From Cognatilysobacter tabacisoli (GTDB lineage: Bacteria > Pseudomonadota > Gammaproteobacteria > Xanthomonadales > Xanthomonadaceae), in NCBI RefSeq assembly GCF_003586305.1, contig NZ_QXJI01000001.1, forward strand, positions 868,001 through 932,000: a stretch of DNA of 64,000 nucleotides, given 5' to 3'. This document shows, in pieces, positions 25,258 to 35,515 of the stretch. Position 1 is the stretch's first letter; the number at the start of each line of letters is the position of its first letter. A program made the position numbers and the translations under genes. The notes under the pieces are model-generated. The model did no database searches and was not told where the DNA came from. It saw only the letters and a list, made by a program, of their open reading frames with translations.

Positions 25258-25766
25258 TCCGTGGGGGTTATCTGATACACTCGCGACGCGAGATAAGGTT
25301 TTGATTTCGCAGGGAGTTGCACCCGTCCTCGGCGTCATCGCCTCGGCTGCGGTGCAGGGCCAAAAGCCCGACCTGCGATTCCGGTCCGCGACTAACCACT
25401 GCCCACGGGGCAGCCATGTTAGCAGCGGCGGATCGGCGGAACCGGACTCGCCCGGTGTGTCAGACACCGGCGATGAACACGCCCCCGAGCGCCGCGCCTG
25501 CCCAGGCGGGAGGCGGCCGCCGGGATCGAACCGCGCGACGTCCGCGTCGCCGGCCCCGCAATTTGGACAGCAACAACAAGCGCTCCCGCGGTCCGCCGTG
25601 GTGTTGAAGCGCTGGAGATTCGAGGTCCCGCCGGCGCTGGCGTGGTGGCTTGCCATCGAGCAGCGACGCACGATCCGCGACGGGGGGACGTCGTGACCAG
25701 AGGCGAAACGCCAAGGCGTTCCGCGCGCCTGCCCTCGGGCAGGAGGAAGCGCGCGAGGACGCAATC
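25258..25766 (+). promoter_or_regulatory. long rne 5' leader and divergent rluC/rne promoter region
   Basis: 509 bp without a credible gene. An extended -10 element TGATACACT (25273-25281) close to the rluC start is a possible rne promoter, which would give a leader of about 480 nt. Two compact hairpins sit just before rne: AACGCC-AA-GGCGTT (25707-25720) and CCTGCCC-TC-GGGCAGG (25728-25743). The second overlaps a purine-rich AGGAGG (25741-25746), while the start-proximal GAGGA (25755-25759) is 7 nt from the ATG. In E. coli the rne leader is a long structured RNA through which RNase E limits its own synthesis; the same logic is inferred here from position and length. Confidence 0.6.
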
Positions 25767-28700
25767 ATGAAGCGAATGCTCATCAACGCGACGCAGGCGG
25801 AAGAACTGCGCGTCGCCATCGTCGACGGCCAGAACCTGTACGACATCGACATCGAACAGCCGTCGAAGGAACAGAAGAAGTCCAACATCTACAAAGGCAA
25901 GATCACCCGCCTGGAGCCGTCGCTCGAGGCCGCCTTCGTCGAATACGGCGCCGAGCGCCACGGCTTCCTGCCGCTGAAGGAAATTTCCCGCGACTACTTC
26001 GCCGCCGGGGTCGACCACAACAAGGCCGGCCTGAAGGAGCTCCTGCGCGAAGGCCAGGAAGTGGTCGTGCAGGTGGACAAGGAGGAGCGCGGCAACAAGG
26101 GCGCCGCCCTGACCACGTTCATCTCGCTGGCCGGCCGGTACATGGTCCTGATGCCGAACTCGCCGACCGCCGGCGGCGTCTCGCGCCGGATCGAGGGCGA
26201 CGACCGCGCCGCCCTCAAGGAGGCGATGGACAAGCTGCAGATCCCCGACGACATGGGCGTGATCATCCGCACCGCGGGTGTCGGCCGTGACGCCGAAGAA
26301 CTGCAGTGGGACCTGGATTACCTGCTGCAGGTCTGGAAGGCGATCGCCGAGGCCGCGCTGACCAAGCCGGCGCCGTTCCTGATCTACCAGGAATCCCGCC
26401 TGATCATCCGCGCGCTGCGCGACTACATGCGCCCGGACATCGGCGAGGTGCTGGTCGACACGCCGGAGATGTACGCCGAGGCGCGCGAGTTCGTCGAGCA
26501 GGTCATGCCGCACAACCTGCGCAAGCTCAAGCACTACACCGACGACACCCCGCTGTTCAACCGCTTCCAGATCGAATCGCAGATCGAGAACGCGTACGAG
26601 CGCACCGTGCGCCTGCCGTCCGGCGGCGCGCTGGTGATCGACCAGACCGAGGCGCTGACCGCGGTCGACGTCAACTCGGCGCGCGCCACCAAGGGCGGCG
26701 ACATCGAGGAAACCGCGTTCAACACCAACCTGGAGGCGGCCGAGGAGGTCGCGCGCCAGATGCGCCTGCGCGACCTCGGCGGCTTGGTGGTGATCGACTT
26801 CATCGACATGTCGAGCAACAAGCACCAGCGCGAGGTCGAGAACCGCCTGCAGAACTCGCTGCGCTCCGACCGCGCGCGCGTGCAGATCGGCCGCATCTCG
26901 CGCTTCGGCCTGCTCGAGCTGAGCCGCCAGCGCCTGCGCCCGAGCCTGGGCGAGTCGAGCCAGATCGTCTGCCCGCGCTGCGAAGGCCACGGCCGCATGC
27001 GCAGCGTCGAGTCGCTGTCGCTGTCGATCCTGCGCCTGGCCGAAGAGCACGCGATGAAGGAGAACACCGGTCAGGTGCTGGTGCAGGCGCCGACCGAGAT
27101 TGCGACCTACCTGCTCAACGAAAAGCGTCGCGCGCTCAGCGAGATCGAGAAGCGCCACGATGCGCCGATCGTCATCGTCGCCGACGAGCAGCTGCACACC
27201 CCACACTACGAGGTCACCCGCATCCGCGAGAACGAGCTCGGCGAGGAAACCAGCAAGCCCAGCTACCACCGCGGCACGCCGCGCAAGCTGCCGACGCACG
27301 CGCTGACCAAGGCCCACCTGAACATCCCGGACCTGCCGGCGGTGACCAACGTGAAGCCGAGCCAGCCGGCGCCGATGCGCGAGCCTCGCGAGGTCGCCGC
27401 CGCCCCGGCGGCACCGGCCCCGGTCCCCGCGCCGGTGGCGACCCCGACCCATTCGGTCGGCGTGGTCGAACGCATCCTGCGCTTCTTCCGCGGCAGCCAG
27501 CCCGCGCCGGCGGCGCCGGCGCCGGCGCGTGAGCGCGACGGTCGCGTCAACCGCAACGAGCGCGGCGACCGCAACGGACCGCGACGCGACGGTCGCCCCG
27601 GCAACAAGCCGCAGGGCGGACGCGACGGCGGTCGCCGCGACGAGGGCCGTCGCGACGACAACCGTCGTGACGAAAGCCGCCGCGACGAGTCGCGCCGCAA
27701 CGCGCCCGCGCAACCGAAGGGCGGCAGCGCGCCGCAGCAGCCTGCTCGTGCACAGGAGCCGAAGGCCGACAAGCAGGCGCAGAAGCCGCAGGCGCAGCCC
27801 AATGCGCCGCGTCCGCCGCGCGAACCGCGTCCGCCGCAGGCTCCGAGGGGCGAACCCCGCGAAGCAAAGGTCGAGCTGAAGGTCGAGCAGCCGGGCGTCG
27901 CCACGGCGCCGGTCGAAGCGCCGAAGAAGATCGAAGCCGCCTCGCCGGCCGTCGAGGCCGCTGCCGCGGCGTCGGTTGCCGCGCTCGCCTCCGTGGAGGC
28001 ACCGGCCGGCGCCCCGGTCGATGGCGACGAGGCGCATGCAGCGGCCGGCACCGCCGCTGACGGCACCGAGAGCGGCGCACGCCGCCGTCGCGGCCGCCGT
28101 GGTGGCCGTCGCCGCCGTCGCGGTGGCGCCGAGGGTGCCGCCGCCGGCGGTGCCGAGGGCGTCGACGACGGCAGCTTCGACGACGCCAACGGCGACGACG
28201 AACTGGGCGCGATCGACGAAGTGCCGGGCGCCCCGGCGCACCGCTCGCAGCCGGAGTTCGACTTCGACGACGAGTTCGACGCCCCCGCCGCCCCGCAGCC
28301 GCGCGCCGAGCGCAAGCCGGCACCGGTGGCCGAGGCGGTTCCGGTCGCTGCGGCTGTCGCCCCGGTCGTCGCCCAGGCCACGACACCGGCTGACGCCGCG
28401 GTTGCCGCGTCGTCGCCGGAGCGCGAAGAAATGCCCGCCGTCGCGGACGACGTCGTGATCGCGACGCCAACGCCGGTCGAGCCGATCGCCGTCGAAATCG
28501 AGCCGGTCGCGCCGGTGACCGTGCCGGCCCCGGTCGTCGTCGACGCTCCGGTCGTGGAGTCGCCCGCCATCGACGCGATCGCAGCGGAGACGGCCGCGGT
28601 GGAGTCGCCGGCGTCGCCGGCCGAAGCCGCCGCAGCCGCCGCCGCGCAGCCTGACATCGTCGCGACGGCTCCGGTCACCCCGGCGCACGCTGACGCTGCA

Positions 28701-28856
28701 TTCGCAGCGGAAGCCGCGCCGAGCGCGGCCCCCGTTGCCGAGCCCGAGGCCGTGGTCGAGGCCAGCGTGCCGCGCACCGCAGGCCTGTTCGACGCCCATC
28801 CGGCGCCGGACGCGGACCGCAGCGGTCATGACGAGGACGACGTGCGCCGGATCTGA
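25767..28856 (+). CDS. rne: ribonuclease E
   Basis: Endoribonuclease for mRNA decay and rRNA/tRNA processing, and scaffold of the degradosome. 1029 residues. The N-terminal half is standard: S1 domain (about 38-125), DNase I-like domain with Mg-binding Asp301 ([15 protein letters not shown]) and Asp344 (VVIDFIDM), and the zinc link CPRC (Cys402, Cys405). The amphipathic segment [10 protein letters not shown] near residue 567 lies where E. coli has its membrane-targeting helix. The rest is a disordered scaffold: an Arg/Asp/Asn-rich stretch (about 585-650), Pro/Gln-rich sequence, an Arg patch [15 protein letters not shown] (about 770-785) likely to bind RNA, and a Val/Ala/Pro-rich acidic tail. 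ATG 25767 gives the conserved [10 protein letters not shown]; the longer frame to 25650 is leader. Confidence 0.97.
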   Translation: MKRMLINATQAEELRVAIVDGQNLYDIDIEQPSKEQKKSNIYKGKITRLEPSLEAAFVEYGAERHGFLPLKEISRDYFAAGVDHNKAGLKELLREGQEVVVQVDKEERGNKGAALTTFISLAGRYMVLMPNSPTAGGVSRRIEGDDRAALKEAMDKLQIPDDMGVIIRTAGVGRDAEELQWDLDYLLQVWKAIAEAALTKPAPFLIYQESRLIIRALRDYMRPDIGEVLVDTPEMYAEAREFVEQVMPHNLRKLKHYTDDTPLFNRFQIESQIENAYERTVRLPSGGALVIDQTEALTAVDVNSARATKGGDIEETAFNTNLEAAEEVARQMRLRDLGGLVVIDFIDMSSNKHQREVENRLQNSLRSDRARVQIGRISRFGLLELSRQRLRPSLGESSQIVCPRCEGHGRMRSVESLSLSILRLAEEHAMKENTGQVLVQAPTEIATYLLNEKRRALSEIEKRHDAPIVIVADEQLHTPHYEVTRIRENELGEETSKPSYHRGTPRKLPTHALTKAHLNIPDLPAVTNVKPSQPAPMREPREVAAAPAAPAPVPAPVATPTHSVGVVERILRFFRGSQPAPAAPAPARERDGRVNRNERGDRNGPRRDGRPGNKPQGGRDGGRRDEGRRDDNRRDESRRDESRRNAPAQPKGGSAPQQPARAQEPKADKQAQKPQAQPNAPRPPREPRPPQAPRGEPREAKVELKVEQPGVATAPVEAPKKIEAASPAVEAAAAASVAALASVEAPAGAPVDGDEAHAAAGTAADGTESGARRRRGRRGGRRRRRGGAEGAAAGGAEGVDDGSFDDANGDDELGAIDEVPGAPAHRSQPEFDFDDEFDAPAAPQPRAERKPAPVAEAVPVAAAVAPVVAQATTPADAAVAASSPEREEMPAVADDVVIATPTPVEPIAVEIEPVAPVTVPAPVVVDAPVVESPAIDAIAAETAAVESPASPAEAAAAAAAQPDIVATAPVTPAHADAAFAAEAAPSAAPVAEPEAVVEASVPRTAGLFDAHPAPDADRSGHDEDDVRRI

Positions 28857-28879
28857 TCCGTCACGCACGCCCGGAAACG

Positions 28880-28914
28880 CAGAAAGGCCGCGAGCGATCG
28901 CGGCCTTTCTGTTT
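28880..28914. terminator. rne terminator (bidirectional)
   Basis: Perfect 14-bp stem (CAGAAAGGCCGCGA / TCGCGGCCTTTCTG) with a 4-nt loop, followed by TTT. It lies between convergent rne and the response-regulator gene and can serve both. Confidence 0.88.
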
Positions 28915-28940
28915 CGCGGGGCGTGCGCGTCGGGCCCGAC

Positions 28941-29585
28941 CTAGGCAGTGACCCCGAACTCGGCCACCCCGTACTGGTGCAGCAGCCGCGCCAGGGCGAC
29001 CGTGTCGTCGATGCCGAGCTTGGCGAACAGCCGGCTCTTGTGGGTATTGACCGTCTTGACGCTGAGGCTCAGGCGCGCCGCGATGTCGACCTGACGCATC
29101 CCCTGCGCGAGCAGCAGTGCCGTTTCCATTTCGCGCGGCGAAAGTCCGTCGAACGGCGTCCCCGCGTCGAAGCGCGCGAGCGCCAGGTTCTGCGCGACAC
29201 GGTTGCCGAGGAAGCGCTTGCCGAGCGCGGCCGACCGCACCGCACCGACCAGTTCGTCGGCGTCGCCGCCTTTGCCGACGTAGCCCGATGCGCCGGCGGC
29301 CAGCAGCCGCTTCGGCAGCGGGCCGTCCTCGAGCACGGACACGATCACCACGCGGGTGCCGCCCTGCCCCTTGAGGATGCGCTCGGTGATTTCGAGCCCG
29401 CTGACACCGGGCAGGTTCAGGTCGCACAGCACGACGTCGGGCTTGAGCCTACGGATCAGCGGCAGCGCGACCTCCCCCGAATCGGCCTCGCCGACGACGT
29501 CGATGTCGACCTCGTTCGACAGGATCATGCGCATGCCCGCGCGCACCAGCGCGTGGTCGTCCACGAGAAAAACGCGGATGGTCAT
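28941..29585 (-). CDS. GacA/UvrY-like response regulator (NarL/FixJ family)
   Basis: 214 residues. Receiver domain 1-120 with acidic pair Asp9/Asp10, phospho-acceptor Asp55 (VVLCDLNLPG) and Lys105 (GYVGKGG). C-terminal LuxR-type helix-turn-helix 148-195 (LSPREMETALLLAQGMRQVDIAARL, then SVKTVNTHKSRLFAKLGI). The segment around EDGPLPKRLLAAGASGY aligns well with E. coli UvrY, so GacA/UvrY is the best guess. In other gammaproteobacteria that regulator works with a hybrid kinase encoded elsewhere and drives csr/rsm small RNAs. No kinase and no uvrC is next to it here. Symbol left blank because this identification is by eye. Confidence 0.88.
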   Translation of the reverse strand: MTIRVFLVDDHALVRAGMRMILSNEVDIDVVGEADSGEVALPLIRRLKPDVVLCDLNLPGVSGLEITERILKGQGGTRVVIVSVLEDGPLPKRLLAAGASGYVGKGGDADELVGAVRSAALGKRFLGNRVAQNLALARFDAGTPFDGLSPREMETALLLAQGMRQVDIAARLSLSVKTVNTHKSRLFAKLGIDDTVALARLLHQYGVAEFGVTA

Positions 29586-29725
29586 CCCTGACTCCTGGTG
29601 TGGTGAAACTCCTGGCGCCGAGGCTAAGCGGCCCGGCGACCCACATGCAAGTCAACCGCCCCCAGGGGCCGATGTCCCCTCTCCGCGCCATGCTACCTTC
29701 GGCCCCGACAAGGGAGGGCGGCGAC

Positions 29726-30154
29726 ATGGACGACACGCACGGCGCGAAACGGGGATACCGGCTGTTCGTCGGGCTCGCAGTTGCGCCTATCGCGACGGCG
29801 TTGGCGGCGGTTTTCATCACCCCCCTCTTCGATGAGAGCCTCTCGCTAGGGGCGGCGCCGATCGTGTTTCTCGCCACCCTGCTGCTGGCGTACCCGATCG
29901 CGGTCGTGGTCGCCCTGCCCGCCTACATGGCGATGCAGGCGCTCGGTTGGCTGACGCTCGGCAGCGCGATGGCAGCTTCCACGATGGGCGGCCTCGTACT
30001 GGGGCTTGCGTTGGGAACGGGCGGCACGTTCTCCACCGACGACAGCTGGGCCCTGAGCCTCTACGGCGGCGCACTGGGGTGCGTCATGGGAGCAGCGTGG
30101 GCCGTCGCGGCGGGCATGCCACTGACGCTGGCGGCCGCGCGGCACGCTCGTTGA
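29726..30154 (+). CDS. small integral membrane protein, unknown
   Basis: 142 residues from ATG 29726, preceded by a purine-rich GGGAGGGCGGCGAC ribosome binding site; the open frame reaches 29600 but that part overlaps the regulatory region of the divergent regulator gene. Four hydrophobic spans are visible (about 13-31, 40-60, 70-95 and 105-130), rich in Gly and Ala, with little between them. The N-terminus is charged (DDTHGAKRGYR). I do not recognise a family. It is divergent from the response-regulator gene and followed by tRNA-Ser on the opposite strand. Confidence 0.65.
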   Translation: MDDTHGAKRGYRLFVGLAVAPIATALAAVFITPLFDESLSLGAAPIVFLATLLLAYPIAVVVALPAYMAMQALGWLTLGSAMAASTMGGLVLGLALGTGGTFSTDDSWALSLYGGALGCVMGAAWAVAAGMPLTLAAARHAR

Positions 30155-30189
30155 ATGGGTATGTAGACGCCACCGCGAGGGAACAGCAG

Positions 30190-30279
30190 TGGCGGAGAGA
30201 GTGGGATTCGAACCCACGGAAGGTTTGACCCTTCGGCGGTTTTCAAGACCGCTGCCTTAAACCACTCGGCCATCTCTCC
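30190..30279 (-). tRNA. tRNA-Ser (anticodon UGA)
   Basis: 90 nt including an encoded CCA end (30190-30192). The acceptor stem GGAGAGA pairs with TCTCTCC, the long variable arm is characteristic of serine tRNA, the T-loop GGTTCGAATCC is standard, and the anticodon loop CTTGAAA places TGA (UGA) in the anticodon, reading UCA/UCG-type codons. Confidence 0.97.
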
Positions 30280-30314
30280 GTAGCGCGCGTGCGCATTCTG
30301 CCAGAGGCGCCGGC

Positions 30315-31289
30315 TCAGCGGCGCTTGGGCTTCTCCGACCCCGGCGGACACGGCGCGCCCTTGATCTCGCTGCAATGCAGCCGGGCGGACTCGACGAGCG
30401 ACGGCGCCTTCTCTGCGAGGTAGTCGATGAACACGCGCACCGCCGGCAGCAGGCCGCGGCGCGAGGCGAACACCGCGTGGAAGATGCCCTGCGGCAGCCG
30501 CCACTCGGGCAGCACGACCTGGAGTTCGCCGCTGCGCACGGCCTCGGCGCAGACCGTCTCCGGCAGCAGGGTGATGCCGAGGCCTTGCTTGGCCAGCGCC
30601 ATCAGCATCGGGAAGTCGAACGCCATTACGCGCGGCTTGAGCTCGACGCGGCTGACTTCGCCGTTCGGCCCGTGCAGTTCCCAGCGCTGGCGCGCCTCGT
30701 CCTCGCTGATGCTCAGCGTCACGTGGTCGGCGAGGTCGTCCGGCGAGCGCGGCGCGCCGCGCTTGCGCAGGTAGTCCGGGCTGGCGACCAGCAGCTCCTG
30801 CACCTGTCCGAAGCTGCGCATCACCAGGCTGCCGTCGTCGTCGAGCTTGGCGCGCACGCGCAGCGCGACGTCGATGCCTTCATTGATGATGTCGACGCGC
30901 CGGTTGCTGACGTGCATCTGCACGCGCACCTGCGGGTACTTGGCGAGAAACTCCGGCAGCAGCTTGGGCATCTGCTCCTGCGCGAGCGCGACCGGCACGC
31001 TGACGCGGATCACGCCGCGCGGCTCGGCACTCAGCCGGTCGACGACCTCGCGCGCGGCCTGCGCCTCGGCCAGCATCGACTGCGCGTGGCGGTACACGCT
31101 CTGGCCGACGTCGGTGACCGCGAATCGGCGCGTCGAGCGCTGCAGCAGGCGCACGCCGAGATCCGTCTCGAGCTGGCTGATGCGCCGGCTCAGGCGTGAC
31201 TTCGGAATGCCCAGCGCGCGCTCGGCCGCGGCGAAGCCCGAGTGGTCCACCACCATCGCGAAGTAATAGAGGTCGTTGAGGTCGTGCAC
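30315..31289 (-). CDS. LysR-family transcriptional regulator
   Basis: 324 residues. N-terminal winged helix-turn-helix (about 4-62, with GFAAAERALGIPKSRLSRRISQLE) and C-terminal LysR substrate domain (about 90-295), of the CrgA/AaeR-like subgroup that begins MHDLNDLYYFAMVVDHSG. It is divergent from azoR with 114 bp between the starts. That gap contains the small inverted repeat GTGG-CATT-CCAC (31318-31329), a possible binding site, so azoR is the probable target. The C-terminal tail (about 305-324, with two cysteines and a basic end) is extra to the family fold. Confidence 0.93.
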   Translation of the reverse strand: MHDLNDLYYFAMVVDHSGFAAAERALGIPKSRLSRRISQLETDLGVRLLQRSTRRFAVTDVGQSVYRHAQSMLAEAQAAREVVDRLSAEPRGVIRVSVPVALAQEQMPKLLPEFLAKYPQVRVQMHVSNRRVDIINEGIDVALRVRAKLDDDGSLVMRSFGQVQELLVASPDYLRKRGAPRSPDDLADHVTLSISEDEARQRWELHGPNGEVSRVELKPRVMAFDFPMLMALAKQGLGITLLPETVCAEAVRSGELQVVLPEWRLPQGIFHAVFASRRGLLPAVRVFIDYLAEKAPSLVESARLHCSEIKGAPCPPGSEKPKRR

Positions 31290-31403
31290 GGCGCGGGTTC
31301 CATATTCAGAACAGTTAGTGGCATTCCACCAGATTTATCCCATGGGCGCAACGACCTATGGTGGCTTCACCGCGGCACGGCCGCCTGCCCACGAGGCCAC
31401 CCC

Positions 31404-31982
31404 ATGAAGCTGCTGCATCTCGACGCCAGTGCGCTCGGCGCCAACTCAGTCACCCGCGAACTCACCGCTGCGATCGTCGCTCGCTGGCAGGACGAAGTGA
31501 AGGACCTGCAGGTCGAGTACCGCGACCTGGATGCGAATCCGGTCGCGCACCTGACCGGCGCCACGCTCGGCGCTTCCGACGCCGAGGCCGCTGCCGACGC
31601 CGCCAAGGTCATGGAGCAGTTCCTCGCCGCGGACGTCATCGTGATCGGCGCGCCGATGTACAACTTCTCGGTGCCGTCGACGCTGAAGGCATGGATCGAC
31701 CGGATTGCCGTCGCCGGCAAGACCTTCCGCTACACCGAAGCCGGCCCGCAGGGGCTCGCCGGCGGCAAGCGCGTCATCGTCGCCAGCGGACGCGGCGGCC
31801 TGCACGCCGGCCAGCCGACCGATTTCGTCGAGCCGTACCTGCGCCAGGTGTTCGGCTTCCTCGGCATCAGCGAGGTGGAGTTCGTGCGTGCCGAAGGCGT
31901 CGCCTACTCGCCACAGCACCGGACCGACGCGATCGCCGCCGCGCGCGCTTCGATCCCGCGCCCGCTGGCGCGCGCGGCCTGA
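31404..31982 (+). CDS. azoR: FMN-dependent NADH-azoreductase
   Basis: Flavodoxin-like quinone/azo reductase, 192 residues. The N-terminus MKLLHLDASALGANSVTRELT is the FMN phosphate-binding loop, GAPMYNFSVPSTLKAWIDRIAVAGKTFRYT (about 85-114) is the family hallmark at the flavin site, and VIVASGRGG follows near 131. I start at ATG 31404; upstream in-frame starts run into the LysR promoter region. Such enzymes protect against quinones and electrophiles, and the divergent LysR protein is the likely regulator. Confidence 0.94.
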   Translation: MKLLHLDASALGANSVTRELTAAIVARWQDEVKDLQVEYRDLDANPVAHLTGATLGASDAEAAADAAKVMEQFLAADVIVIGAPMYNFSVPSTLKAWIDRIAVAGKTFRYTEAGPQGLAGGKRVIVASGRGGLHAGQPTDFVEPYLRQVFGFLGISEVEFVRAEGVAYSPQHRTDAIAAARASIPRPLARAA

Positions 31983-32037
31983 TCCGACCGCAGCCCCGGC
32001 GTTACGGCCCGGCCCTCCCCTCCCGTCCGTAACGCCA

Positions 32038-32070
32038 ACGGGCCCGCATTGCGGGCCCGTCTTTTTTTTT
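32038..32070 (+). terminator. Rho-independent terminator of azoR
   Basis: Perfect 10-bp stem (ACGGGCCCGC / GCGGGCCCGT), ATT loop, then nine consecutive T. The strongest terminator in the window. Confidence 0.95.
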
Positions 32071-32114
32071 GGGGTCGTGAGGTCGGCCGATTGGCCGAGA
32101 CCTGCCGCGCGTCG

Positions 32115-33425
<1,311 letters not shown>

Positions 33426-33507
33426 TTATCGCAGCCTTGGCGGGCCAATTTCCGAAGCGTTAACGCGGGTTTGGGCACAGTCCCACGGTCCCCCGACCGT
33501 CCCGCCC

Positions 33508-34164
33508 ATGTCCACGACCTCCCCCGCGCTGCCGCCCCGTCGATCGTTCAATGCCCGCGCGTGGCTGCCGCGCCGGCGCGCCCTGCTGTGGATCGCGCTG
33601 GCGGTGATCGCCGGCGCGCTGCTGTTCCTGTGGGCGCTGCCGTCGAAGCAGGAGCGTGACTTCTACCGCGCCGGCCCGGCGGCCCCGAACGCCGAATCAC
33701 CGCGCTATGTGCCGCTGCCGGCGCCGATGGCCGGCGGGCGCCAGGACAGCGCCAGCGGCTTCGGCTCGACGCCGCGCGATGACGACGGGAAGGACGCGGC
33801 GGGCCGGCCCGAACTCGTCGAGACACGCCCGGAGATGCCGCCCCCGGAGGCCCGCCCCGCGCCGCCACCGGCGCCCGCCGCGGCCACGTCCCGCCCGACG
33901 CCGCTGGCGGGCAGCACGCCCGCGCCGCGCTATCCGCCGACGTCGCTGCGCCGCGGCGAGAGCGGCACGGTGCTGGTCGAAGCACGCGTCGACGCGAGCG
34001 GTGCGGTCAGCGCCGTCAGCGTCGCCAACGGCAGCGGCTCGCGGCTGCTGGACCGCGCCGCGATGGACGCGGTGCGTCGCTGGCACTTCGAACCGGCACG
34101 CTCGAACGGCCAGCCGGTCGACGCCACTGTGCGCGTGCCGATCCAGTTCTCGCCGAACCGCTGA
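33508..34164 (+). CDS. TonB-family energy-transducer-like protein
   Basis: 218 residues from ATG 33508. One N-terminal membrane anchor (about 25-44, LLWIALAVIAGALLFLWAL) is preceded by a basic cytoplasmic segment. A Pro/Ala-rich periplasmic spacer (about 55-135) leads to a TonB C-terminal domain (about 138-218: PRYPPTSLRRGESGTVLVEARVDASGAV, then LDRAAMDAVRRWHFEPA). This is the TonB layout, but the anchor lacks the usual SHLS-type motif and there is no exbB/exbD nearby, so it may be an accessory TonB paralogue. The C-terminal domain is closely related to that of the lipoprotein at 23838-24281. Confidence 0.85.
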   Translation: MSTTSPALPPRRSFNARAWLPRRRALLWIALAVIAGALLFLWALPSKQERDFYRAGPAAPNAESPRYVPLPAPMAGGRQDSASGFGSTPRDDDGKDAAGRPELVETRPEMPPPEARPAPPPAPAAATSRPTPLAGSTPAPRYPPTSLRRGESGTVLVEARVDASGAVSAVSVANGSGSRLLDRAAMDAVRRWHFEPARSNGQPVDATVRVPIQFSPNR

Positions 34165-34206
34165 CCGGCTGAGGTCGCGACGCAACGCCGTCGCGACCTC
34201 AGCCGG
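34165..34206. terminator. 18-bp perfect hairpin between tonB-like gene and aroA
   Basis: A perfect 18-bp stem with a 6-nt loop (CAACGC) starts at the first base after the TonB-like stop codon. Its right arm includes the aroA stop codon (34199-34201) and the last bases of the gene's 3' end. It serves two convergent genes. No long T-run follows. Confidence 0.8.
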
Positions 34207-35515
34207 TCTCTGCGAGGCCCATGCCGGCGGACCGCGCCAGCGCGACGAATCCGGGGAACGAGGTCGCCACGTTGGCCACGTCGCCGATGCGCACATCGCC
34301 GACCGCCCGCTGCGCGGCCACGGCCAGCGCCATCGCGATGCGGTGGTCGCCGTGGCTGTCGGCGGTCCCCGCCCGGATCGCCCCGCCCACGATGTCCGCG
34401 CCGTCGGGCGTCTCGTCGACGACGATGCCCAGCGCGCGCAGGCCGGCGGCCATCGTCGCGATCCGGTCGGACTCCTTGACCCGCAGCTCGGCCGCGCCGC
34501 GCACGACGGTGCGCCCGCGTGCGCACGCGGCGGCCGCGAACAGCGCCGGGAACTCGTCGATCATGTCCGGCACCAGCGCCTCGGGCACCTCGATGCCGTG
34601 CAGCGGCGCGTGGCGCACGACGAGGTCGGCCACCGGCTCGCCGCCCTGCTCGCCCGCGTTGGTTTCGGCGATGTCGGCACCCATCGCGCGCAGCGCGGCG
34701 AGCAGGCCGGTGCGCCGCGGGTTCATGCCGACGGCTTCGAGCGTCAGCTCCGAGCCGGGCACGACACTCGCTGCGACCAGGAAGAACGCCGCCGATGAGA
34801 AATCCGCCGGCACGTGCACGTCGGTGGCGCGCAGTACGTGGCCGCCGGACAGCGTGGCGACGCCGGGCGCGAACTCGATCGGCCAGCCGAACGCCACGAG
34901 CATCCGCTCGGTGTAGTCGCGGGTCGGGTGCGGTTCGCGCACGGTGGTCTCGCCGTCGGCGTACAGGCCGGCGAGCAGCACGGCCGACTTGACCTGCGCA
35001 CTGGCCACCGGCGTTTCGTAGTCGATGCCGCGCAGCGATTGGCCGCCGCGGACACGCAGCGGCGGCAGCCCGCCGGGCGCGCTGTCGATGCGCGCGCCCA
35101 TGCGCGCCAGCGGCTCGGTGACGCGGCGCATCGGCCGCTTCGACAGCGACGCGTCGCCCACGAGCGTGCTGTCGAACGCCTGCCCCGCCAGCACGCCGGC
35201 GAGCAGCCGCATGCCGGTGCCGGCGTTGCCGCAGTCGAGCGGGCCGGACGGCGCCCGCAGCCCGTGCAGGCCGACGCCGTGGACGATGCGTTCGCTCGGG
35301 CCGGGCGCGTCGATGCGCACGCCGAGCTGCTCGAACACCCGCGCCGTGGCGCGCGTGTCCTCGCCCTCGAGGAAGCCGGTGATGCGCGTGGTGCCCTCGG
35401 CCAGCGCGCCGAGCATGATCGCCCGGTGCGACACCGACTTGTCGCCCGGCACCCGCACGCGGCCGCGCAGCGGCGCGCCGGCGCGCGCGATCCAACCCGC
35501 TGTGCCGCCGCTCAC
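34199..35515 (-). CDS. aroA: 3-phosphoshikimate 1-carboxyvinyltransferase (EPSP synthase), class II-like
   Basis: Sixth step of the shikimate pathway. 438 residues from GTG 35515, which overlaps the hisC stop codon (GTGA), indicating translational coupling; the frame stays open upstream inside hisC. Substrate-binding motifs are GDKSVSHR (Lys26) and DCGNAGTGMRLLAG. The second differs from class I NAGTAMRPL by carrying Leu where class I has Pro. Other class II features are SKRPMRRVTEPL and SAQVKSAVLLAG. Class II enzymes are often less sensitive to glyphosate; that is inference here. Last gene of serC-pheA-hisC-aroA. Confidence 0.95.
   Translation of the reverse strand: MSGGTAGWIARAGAPLRGRVRVPGDKSVSHRAIMLGALAEGTTRITGFLEGEDTRATARVFEQLGVRIDAPGPSERIVHGVGLHGLRAPSGPLDCGNAGTGMRLLAGVLAGQAFDSTLVGDASLSKRPMRRVTEPLARMGARIDSAPGGLPPLRVRGGQSLRGIDYETPVASAQVKSAVLLAGLYADGETTVREPHPTRDYTERMLVAFGWPIEFAPGVATLSGGHVLRATDVHVPADFSSAAFFLVAASVVPGSELTLEAVGMNPRRTGLLAALRAMGADIAETNAGEQGGEPVADLVVRHAPLHGIEVPEALVPDMIDEFPALFAAAACARGRTVVRGAAELRVKESDRIATMAAGLRALGIVVDETPDGADIVGGAIRAGTADSHGDHRIAMALAVAAQRAVGDVRIGDVANVATSFPGFVALARSAGMGLAETG

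Noticed and set aside
25317-25607. Small plus-strand frame within the rne leader
   Set aside because: No ribosome binding site and Arg/Pro-rich composition without pattern. Treated as leader RNA.
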